Assembly: GCA_913020235.1 (NCBI GenBank)
Contig: CAJWBT010000198.1
Coordinates: 1-5,011, forward strand
Direction of reading: 5' to 3'
Source: an uncultured Chloroflexota bacterium
GTDB lineage: Bacteria > Chloroflexota > Dehalococcoidia > UBA3495
DNA: 5,011 nt
Shown here: piece after piece, positions 1 through 3,633 of the stretch
How the letters are laid out: every line of letters starts with the position of its first letter
Numbering within the stretch: the stretch's first letter is position 1
Made by a program: the position numbers and the translations under genes
Notes under the pieces: model-generated
Told to the model about the DNA's origin: nothing
Database searches by the model: none
The model's input: only the letters and a program-made list of their open reading frames with translations

Positions 1-1094
1 TCTCCCGTGTACTCCAGCAACGGCCGGATCAGAATGTTGTCGTTGTACTGTTCAACGCACTGAACCGTCCAGCCGGGAATCCGTCCCAGGGCAAAAATGG
101 AGATGAACAGGTCGTCGGGGATACCCAGCAGGTAGTAAATGGACCCGGCGAAGAAGTCCACATTGACGAAAATGCCCCGGGAACGGTAAGGCACCATCGC
201 CTCTTCTTCCAAATACTGCAGGATCTGGAACCACTCCGGGTGTCCCATTTTCTCGCCCAATGCCTTGGACCGAGCCCGCAAGTGCCGCGCCCGGGGGTCT
301 TCCGCCTTGTACACCCGGTGGCCGAAGCCCATGACGCGCCCGCCGCTGTCCAGTAGCTTGCGGCAATACTCCCCGGCGTTCTCCGGATGGCCAATCTCCA
401 GGGACATCTTCATCACTTCTTCGGCCGCGCCGCCGTGCCAGGGACCTTTGAGGACTCCGACGCCGGTGACAATCGCCGAATGGAGGTCGGACAGGGTGGA
501 CGCGGCAACCCTGGCCGCGAAGGCCGACGCGTTGGCGCTATGCTCTGCGTGGAGGACGAAGTCCACGTCCAGCAAGTCAGTGGTCTCCTGGTCCGGCTTC
601 TCGCCGGAGAGCATGTACAGGAAGTTTCCAGCGTGGTTCAAATCTGGATCGGGGGCCACCGGTTCCAGCCCCTGCCGCAGCCGGTGGTGGGCGCCCACGA
701 TGGTCGGGCCCATGGCGGTCAACCGGAGTCCCTTGCGAATAGTGGCTTCCGCTGAATTATCGGTGACCTCCGGATCGAAGGCGGCCAGGGCGGAGATACC
801 GGTACGGAGGGCGTCCATCGGGTGGCTGGCCTTCACCAGGTCCAGGACCTGAATGACCTCGTCGGGGATGCGCCGGTTGGCTTTGAGGACTGCGTCGAAC
901 TCCCGGAGCTGCGACGTGTTGGGCAGACTACCGTAAAGTAGGAGGTAAATCACTTCTTCAAACGTAGACTTTTCCGCCAGGTCGTGGATATTATAGCCAC
1001 GATAGAGCAATTTACCTTCCTGGCCGTCGATGAAGCTGGACTCGGTGGTATCCAGGTAAACATCTTTGAGTCCCTTCATGATTTGGGGGGCCAT
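1..1094 (-). CDS. gltA: Citrate synthase (type I, partial at C-terminus)
   Basis: Condenses oxaloacetate with acetyl-CoA to citrate, the entry step of the TCA cycle, in the cytoplasm. The minus-strand frame from the ATG at 1092-1094 is open for 364 full codons to the window edge. The N-terminus contains SFIDGQEGKLLYRGYNI (residues 20-36), typical of the short bacterial/archaeal citrate synthases. The active-site set is visible: H182/H185 in LHAEHSANAS, catalytic H220 in GPWHGGA, H259 in GFGHRVYK followed by EDPRAR, and D313 in FVNVDFFAG. The end reads EQYNDNILIRPLLEYTG (348-364), so only roughly 10 residues are missing compared with the usual 370-380. AGGAGG (1102-1107) lies 7 nt before the start and decides it. 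The family motif GWxAHxxEQ reads GWTVQCVEQ here (341-349), so the usual His is Gln. A 2-methylcitrate synthase cannot be fully excluded by sequence alone, and no prp neighbours are visible. Confidence 0.96.
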   Translation of the reverse strand, partial: MAPQIMKGLKDVYLDTTESSFIDGQEGKLLYRGYNIHDLAEKSTFEEVIYLLLYGSLPNTSQLREFDAVLKANRRIPDEVIQVLDLVKASHPMDALRTGISALAAFDPEVTDNSAEATIRKGLRLTAMGPTIVGAHHRLRQGLEPVAPDPDLNHAGNFLYMLSGEKPDQETTDLLDVDFVLHAEHSANASAFAARVAASTLSDLHSAIVTGVGVLKGPWHGGAAEEVMKMSLEIGHPENAGEYCRKLLDSGGRVMGFGHRVYKAEDPRARHLRARSKALGEKMGHPEWFQILQYLEEEAMVPYRSRGIFVNVDFFAGSIYYLLGIPDDLFISIFALGRIPGWTVQCVEQYNDNILIRPLLEYTG

Positions 1095-1148
1095 GGTGCA
1101 GCCTCCTAAGCAGGGGTTGGATCGGCGTCGCCTCAATCGGGTGGGTAC

Positions 1149-1173
1149 GCCGTTCGGCCGCCAGGCGGCGGCG
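1149..1173 (-). other. GC-rich hairpin in citrate synthase leader
   Basis: GCCGC (1157-1161) and GCGGC (1165-1169) pair around a CAG loop. Flanking CGCC/GGCG bases can extend the stem across a small bulge. It would lie in the 5' untranslated region of the citrate synthase transcript, about 60 nt upstream of the start codon, and leaves the Shine-Dalgarno free. No riboswitch class is recognised, and a regulatory role is only a possibility. Confidence 0.3.
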
Positions 1174-1220
1174 CTCAATAGACTATCGCGACCAAAAATT
1201 TGGGCGGGGGACGTGGCCGA

Positions 1221-1249
1221 AGTGTAGCATTCACCCATAGGGGTGTCAA
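1221..1249 (-). promoter_or_regulatory. Sigma-70-type promoter of citrate synthase
   Basis: Read on the minus strand, TTGACA (1244-1249) is a perfect -35 box. It is followed by a 17-nt spacer and the -10 box TACACT (1221-1226), which matches TATAAT at 4 of 6 and carries an upstream TGC that makes it an extended -10. Transcription would start near 1213-1214 and give a leader of about 120 nt before the ATG at 1094. This is the best-formed promoter in the window. Confidence 0.75.
1232..1245. promoter_or_regulatory. Palindrome within the citrate synthase promoter (possible operator)
   Basis: CACCC (1232-1236) and GGGTG (1241-1245) form a perfect inverted repeat with a 4-nt centre. It sits in the spacer and touches the -35 box of the citrate synthase promoter. 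A dimeric regulator bound here would block RNA polymerase. The arms are only 5 bp, so chance is possible in GC-rich DNA. No second copy was seen near the other promoters. Confidence 0.35.
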
Positions 1250-1305
1250 GCAACGCCAAGGCTGGAACCAGGCTACGCATCCTTCGCCGGAAAGGTCAGA
1301 GAATT

Positions 1306-2229
1306 ATGCGATTCGGCGTAATCTTGCCCAATCTCGGGCAACTAGCCATCCCAGACACCCTGATTACGTTGGCCCGCCGGGCCGACGAATTGGGCTTGGA
1401 CGGCGTGTTCCTAAGCGACCACCTGGCGTTGGCCACCGACCCCCAATCCCGCTACCCCTACCGGTCCGACGGCACGTTCCCGTTGCGCCCCGACCAGGCC
1501 ATCCTGGAGCCGGTCACCACCGCCGCCTACCTGGCGGCGGTGACCAGCCGGGTCCACCTGGGGTTCAGTGTTCTGGTGGTCCCCTACCGGCATCCGGTGC
1601 TCAACGCCAAGATGTTGTCAACGCTGGACGTGTTCTCCGGCGGCCGGCTCATCGTGGGCGTTGGTGTCGGCTGGATGGCAGAGGAGTTCTCGGCGCTCGG
1701 GGCCGACTACGCCCACCGGGGCCGGGTAACCGACGAGCACATCCGGTTGCTGAAGTGCATGTGGACCCGGGACGAGCCCGTGTTCTCCGGGCAGCACTAC
1801 CAGGTGTCCGGGGTAACCATGTACCCCAAGCCGGTCCAATCTCCCCACCCACCTATCTGGACCGGCGGCATCACCGGCCGGGCGCTGAGCCGCGCCGCCC
1901 GGCTGAGTGACGGCTGGCACGGTATGCGAATGTCCCCGGAGGACATCGCCGGGGTGGTCCGGCGGCTCAAAACAATACGCGAAGAGTCGGGCCAAGACTT
2001 CAGCGGCTTCGAGGTGTCGCTGCGAGGAGGCTTGGACATTACCAGGGCAGCGTTGCCCGAATTCCGGCTTCCGATGAGGGGGAGTCCGGACCAGGTGGCC
2101 GAGGACCTGGAGCGCTACCGTGAGGCCGGCTTGACCTACATGGTGGTGGAGCCACGGGCTCGGGACGCCAACGAGCTGGCCGGCCAGCTGGAGCGACTGG
2201 TCCAGGAAGTGCAGCCCTTGCTGCAGTGA
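1306..2229 (+). CDS. LLM-class (luciferase-like) F420-dependent oxidoreductase, TIGR03619-like
   Basis: A predicted 307-residue cytoplasmic TIM-barrel oxidoreductase of the bacterial luciferase-like superfamily, which uses F420 or reduced flavin; the substrate is not evident. Visible family marks are MRFGVILPNLG at the N-terminus (first beta strand), FLSDHL (35-40), YPYRSDGTFP (50-59), EPVTTAAYLAAVTSRVHLG (68-86), VVPYRHPVLNAKMLSTLDV (91-109), SGGRLIVGVGVGWMAEEF (111-128), PKPVQSPHPPIWTGG (174-188), RLSDGW (199-204), and a C-terminal helix beginning GSPDQVAEDLERYREAG (259-275). Length and motif order match the roughly 300-residue TIGR03619 group. The ATG at 1306 is chosen because MRFGV is the conserved N-terminus and a weak AAGGT lies about 9 nt upstream. 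A GTG at 1243 in the same frame would add 21 unconserved residues over the divergent promoter. It is probably cotranscribed with the RidA-family gene 89 bp downstream. F420 rather than FMN use is inferred from family resemblance. Confidence 0.9.
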   Translation: MRFGVILPNLGQLAIPDTLITLARRADELGLDGVFLSDHLALATDPQSRYPYRSDGTFPLRPDQAILEPVTTAAYLAAVTSRVHLGFSVLVVPYRHPVLNAKMLSTLDVFSGGRLIVGVGVGWMAEEFSALGADYAHRGRVTDEHIRLLKCMWTRDEPVFSGQHYQVSGVTMYPKPVQSPHPPIWTGGITGRALSRAARLSDGWHGMRMSPEDIAGVVRRLKTIREESGQDFSGFEVSLRGGLDITRAALPEFRLPMRGSPDQVAEDLERYREAGLTYMVVEPRARDANELAGQLERLVQEVQPLLQ

Positions 2230-2232
2230 GGA

Positions 2233-2258
2233 CCGGGGTGCCAAGTCAGCCACCCCGG
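2233..2258 (+). terminator. Hairpin directly after the LLM oxidoreductase
   Basis: CCGGGGTG (2233-2240) and CACCCCGG (2251-2258) form a perfect 8-bp stem with a 10-nt loop, starting 3 nt after the stop codon. No T-run follows, so it is not a classical intrinsic terminator. It could attenuate, or protect the 3' end of a processed message, and so set the ratio of the two genes of the unit. Confidence 0.4.
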
Positions 2259-2270
2259 CACTCGACGGCC

Positions 2271-2300
2271 CACCAATGCGTTCAGCACCAATGCGTTCAG
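2271..2300 (+). repeat. Perfect 15-bp tandem duplication upstream of the RidA-family gene
   Basis: The unit CACCAATGCGTTCAG occurs twice in a row without mismatch (2271-2285 and 2286-2300), ending 4 bp before the Shine-Dalgarno AAGGAGG. Each copy holds an ATG. Because the unit is a multiple of 3, the two ATGs are in one frame, which runs to a TGA at 2327-2329, just inside the RidA-family gene. Recent slippage or duplication is the simplest origin. Confidence 0.9.
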
Positions 2301-2304
2301 TCAG

Positions 2305-2311
2305 AAGGAGG
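2305..2311 (+). promoter_or_regulatory. Strong ribosome binding site of the RidA-family gene
   Basis: AAGGAGG ends 7 nt before the ATG at 2319. It is a near-perfect complement to the 3' end of 16S rRNA and fixes the start. It is much stronger than the site of the upstream oxidoreductase gene, which suggests the downstream protein is made in higher amounts. Confidence 0.85.
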
Positions 2312-2318
2312 CTAACCA

Positions 2319-2717
2319 ATGAACCGTGAGTACATCAACCCGCCGGATATGGCAGCCCCGGCCAGCAACCTGTACAGCCACGTGGTCAAGGTGGGGAACA
2401 CCGTGTACATCTCCGGGCAAGTGCCCCGGTCGGTTGACGGGAAACCTGCTCACGCGGGAGATGCCGAGGCTCAAATGCACTTGGTCTGGGCCAACCTGGA
2501 GAAAGCCGTAAGCGCCGCCGGCGGCTCTCTAAAAGACATCGTAAAAACGACTGTCTACGTCGTCGGCACCGAGAGCCTGCCGAAAATACGCCGGGCCCGC
2601 CTCGCGCTCTTGCCGGCCGAAGGGCGCCCCACCAGCACCATGGTGGTGGTCGCCGCCTTGGCCGACCCGGACTTCCTGGTGGAAGTGGAGGCCATCGCCG
2701 TGCTCGGGGGCGGCTAG
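2319..2717 (+). CDS. RidA/YjgF/YER057c/UK114-family protein (divergent, lacks active-site Arg)
   Basis: A 132-residue single-domain chorismate-mutase-like fold, expected to form a cytoplasmic trimer with active sites between subunits. Family marks are SNLYSHVVKVGNTVYISGQVP (16-36), the NLEKAVSAAGGSLKDIVKTTVYV segment (59-81) and the C-terminal FLVEVEAIAVLGGG (119-132), including the conserved Glu-x-Glu-Ala (122-125). In canonical RidA an Arg (E. coli R105, in PARSCVEV) holds the substrate carboxylate. The aligned segment here is PTSTMVVV (104-111), with Ser106 in that place and R103 two residues too early. That resembles the RidA subfamilies without imine deaminase activity. The gene follows the LLM oxidoreductase, as RutC accompanies RutA in the pyrimidine pathway, so a role in clearing a reactive product of that enzyme is a reasonable inference. 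Start and length are well supported by the Shine-Dalgarno and family size. Confidence 0.93.
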   Translation: MNREYINPPDMAAPASNLYSHVVKVGNTVYISGQVPRSVDGKPAHAGDAEAQMHLVWANLEKAVSAAGGSLKDIVKTTVYVVGTESLPKIRRARLALLPAEGRPTSTMVVVAALADPDFLVEVEAIAVLGGG

Positions 2718-2727
2718 GTGAGGTGAA

Positions 2728-2742
2728 CCCCGTTTGCCGGGG
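2728..2742 (+). other. Short hairpin after the RidA-family gene
   Basis: CCCCG (2728-2732) pairs with CGGGG (2738-2742) around a TTTGC loop, 11 nt after the stop codon. It has no T-run of its own and stands just before a larger terminator-like hairpin. The two may act together. Confidence 0.4.
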
Positions 2743-2743
2743 C

Positions 2744-2788
2744 GCGGGAGAGGCCGGACCTCATCGCCGAGGACCGGCCCGCTCTTTT
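2744..2788 (+). terminator. Intrinsic terminator candidate of the LLM-RidA unit
   Basis: GGCCGG (2752-2757) pairs with CCGGCC (2774-2779). After an A/A mismatch, CCTC (2759-2762) pairs with GAGG (2769-2772) around a 6-nt loop. The base can be extended by GCG at 2744-2746 with CGC at 2780-2782. The run TCTTTT (2783-2788) follows at once. A strong GC stem plus a T-rich tail is the classical Rho-independent form, although the T-run is short. It separates this unit from the small membrane protein. Confidence 0.6.
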
Positions 2789-2863
2789 GACGATATTCGT
2801 GTGGACGGCAAAACTGGCGGCCCCTCCCTCGCCCAAACTCGCAAATATCCACATCCAGCGGGG

Positions 2864-2893
2864 TTTACGTCCGGTTGTTGGCATTGGTATGAT
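2864..2893 (+). promoter_or_regulatory. Candidate promoter for the small membrane protein
   Basis: TGGTATGAT (2885-2893) is a good extended -10 element (TG-n-TATGAT). TTTACG (2864-2869) stands as a 4-of-6 -35 box with an 18-nt spacer. A start near 2900 would give a leader of about 55 nt before the ATG at 2955. This fits the independent expression implied by the terminator-like hairpin upstream. Confidence 0.45.
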
Positions 2894-2954
2894 GAAGGCT
2901 AGCGGATTCGATAGATGGCGAACAACGCCCTCGACCAGTCCGCGGGCCGGTGCC

Positions 2955-3143
2955 ATGAGACTCAGAGTTCTTACTATCATATCAGTTGGGATCACCATCG
3001 GGATCCTTCTCGGTATGAGCGTTGTCGCACTGCTCCGGGCGCTTATCGACGGAGACGGGGCCGGGCTCGAGATTTCTTTTACCCTCTTCTCCGGCCTCAT
3101 GGCAGCACTCCTGATAGCGTACGTTGCCAAAACCTTCCGCTGA
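2955..3143 (+). CDS. Small two-helix membrane protein, unknown function
   Basis: I do not recognise this 62-residue protein. It has two hydrophobic segments, about residues 5-27 and 40-58, joined by an acidic, Gly-rich turn (DGDGAG, 32-37). Basic residues lie at the N-terminus (R2, R4), after helix 1 (R28) and at the C-terminus (K59, R62). By the positive-inside rule both ends are probably cytoplasmic, with the short loop outside. Helix 1 has G12, G16 and G20 at four-residue spacing, a glycine-zipper pattern that favours close helix packing or oligomers. The frame stays open upstream to 2787, but that extension reads through the candidate promoter and lacks coding character, so the ATG at 2955 is preferred. 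No clear Shine-Dalgarno is seen. AGA, ATA and TCA codons occur early, unlike the GC-rich codon use next door. The membrane pattern is the main support that it is a real gene. Confidence 0.55.
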   Translation: MRLRVLTIISVGITIGILLGMSVVALLRALIDGDGAGLEISFTLFSGLMAALLIAYVAKTFR

Positions 3144-3186
3144 AGACTCCCCTCTTCTCCACCCCGAGACGCGCCTTGAGTACTTA

Positions 3187-3208
3187 CAACTCACCTCCGA
3201 GGGAGTTG
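3187..3208 (+). other. Hairpin downstream of the small membrane protein
   Basis: CAACTC (3187-3192) pairs with GAGTTG (3203-3208). An inner CCT/AGG stem continues it with one bulged A. It lies 43 nt after the stop codon and has no T-run. It may be a 3' end structure for the small gene, but this is weak. Confidence 0.3.
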
Positions 3209-3258
3209 AGCAGGCAGACTCGGATACTGTCCCTCAAGAGAGAACCTCGTTTGTATCT

Positions 3259-3281
3259 GGACCGGCGGTCTAGGCCGGTCC
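3259..3281. repeat. 8-bp inverted repeat in the intergenic region
   Basis: GGACCGGC (3259-3266) and GCCGGTCC (3274-3281) are perfect inverted copies around the 7-nt centre GGTCTAG. A run of C rather than T follows, so it is a poor intrinsic terminator. It could be a protein-binding site or an RNA hairpin. Confidence 0.45.
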
Positions 3282-3469
3282 CCCCCTTGATCCCTTCCTG
3301 CCACCTACTCCGCAAAGAACCTTCCGAAAGGCTTGGCACGGCGTTGGCAGCCATCTCTCCCTGCCCCGATCCGTCCCCCCGCTGACGGCATTGACCACCG
3401 CCGCCCGTTCGGCGTTGCCCCGGCGACCGGCGAGCAGCCCGGCTGGGTCTTGGGCTGAGAGCAACGCTG

Positions 3470-3498
3470 TTGACAATAAACAGGGCCTATGATGGAAT
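3470..3498 (+). promoter_or_regulatory. Candidate promoter of the gamma-glutamyltransferase-family gene
   Basis: TTGACA (3470-3475) is a perfect -35 box. At the ideal 17-nt spacing lies TGGAAT (3493-3498), which matches the -10 consensus at 4 of 6. A better -10-like TATGAT (3488-3493) is only 12 nt from this -35 box, too close for standard use. Transcription near 3505 would leave a leader of about 130 nt with a hairpin at 3538-3554. Confidence 0.5.
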
Positions 3499-3537
3499 GG
3501 CCGTATTCATCGAGGCCGCCGGCACGACGAGCCGTAG

Positions 3538-3554
3538 CGCCGGCCTGTCCGGCG
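3538..3554 (+). other. Hairpin in the leader of the gamma-glutamyltransferase-family gene
   Basis: CGCCGG (3538-3543) pairs with CCGGCG (3549-3554) around CCTGT. It is within the predicted leader and about 67 nt before the ribosome site. No known riboswitch or attenuator is recognised. Confidence 0.35.
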
Positions 3555-3592
3555 ATCGGGAACGCTCGGGTCGACATCCCACCGGCCGCCAG

Positions 3593-3610
3593 CAATCCAA
3601 ACCAATCCAA
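3593..3610 (+). repeat. CAATCCAA direct repeat before the ribosome site
   Basis: CAATCCAA occurs at 3593-3600 and 3603-3610, one DNA helical turn (10 bp) apart, in an A/C-rich stretch. The stretch ends about 10 nt before AAAGGTG. It may simply keep the translation start unstructured; the 10-bp period also suits a tandem protein-binding site. Confidence 0.35.
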
Positions 3611-3633
3611 TCCCCACGTTAAAGGTGTTGAAA

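Larger units (their letters stand above)
3144..3633. other. About 490 bp without a convincing gene
   Basis: No reading frame on either strand looks like a known protein or has a start with a good ribosome site. No tRNA, rRNA or known riboswitch pattern is seen. The stretch contains three hairpins (3187-3208, 3259-3281, 3538-3554), a consensus -35 box for the downstream gene (3470-3475) and a short CAATCCAA repeat (3593-3610). The first part is C/T-rich and less structured. A decayed gene or an unrecognised small RNA is possible but not supported. Confidence 0.6.

Noticed and set aside
633..646. GGTTCAAATC on the plus strand, like a tRNA T-loop
   Set aside because: It lies inside the citrate synthase gene, and no acceptor stem, D-arm or anticodon arm can be placed around it.
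265..852. 195-codon plus-strand frame opposite citrate synthase
   Set aside because: Antisense to a gene with all catalytic motifs in place; the translation is Ser/Arg-rich and resembles no family.
1243..1305. In-frame GTG start extending the LLM oxidoreductase by 21 residues
   Set aside because: The added residues are not family-like, no ribosome site precedes it, and the GTG overlaps the -35 box of the divergent citrate synthase promoter.
1200..1910. 236-codon plus-strand frame overlapping the LLM oxidoreductase
   Set aside because: Pro/Arg/Gly-rich low-complexity translation in another frame of a well-matched gene; no motifs.
1618..2319. 233-codon open frame on the minus strand opposite the LLM oxidoreductase
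   Set aside because: Its start covers the ribosome site of the RidA-family gene and it shows no recognisable domain; the plus strand encodes a clear protein family.
2529..3130. Minus-strand frames covering the RidA 3' end and the small membrane protein
   Set aside because: They cross the terminator-like hairpin and lack a ribosome site or family features.
3318..3332. AACCTTCCG, also present at 3131-3139, as a possible repeat
   Set aside because: Only 9 bp are shared with no matching flanks; chance is sufficient.
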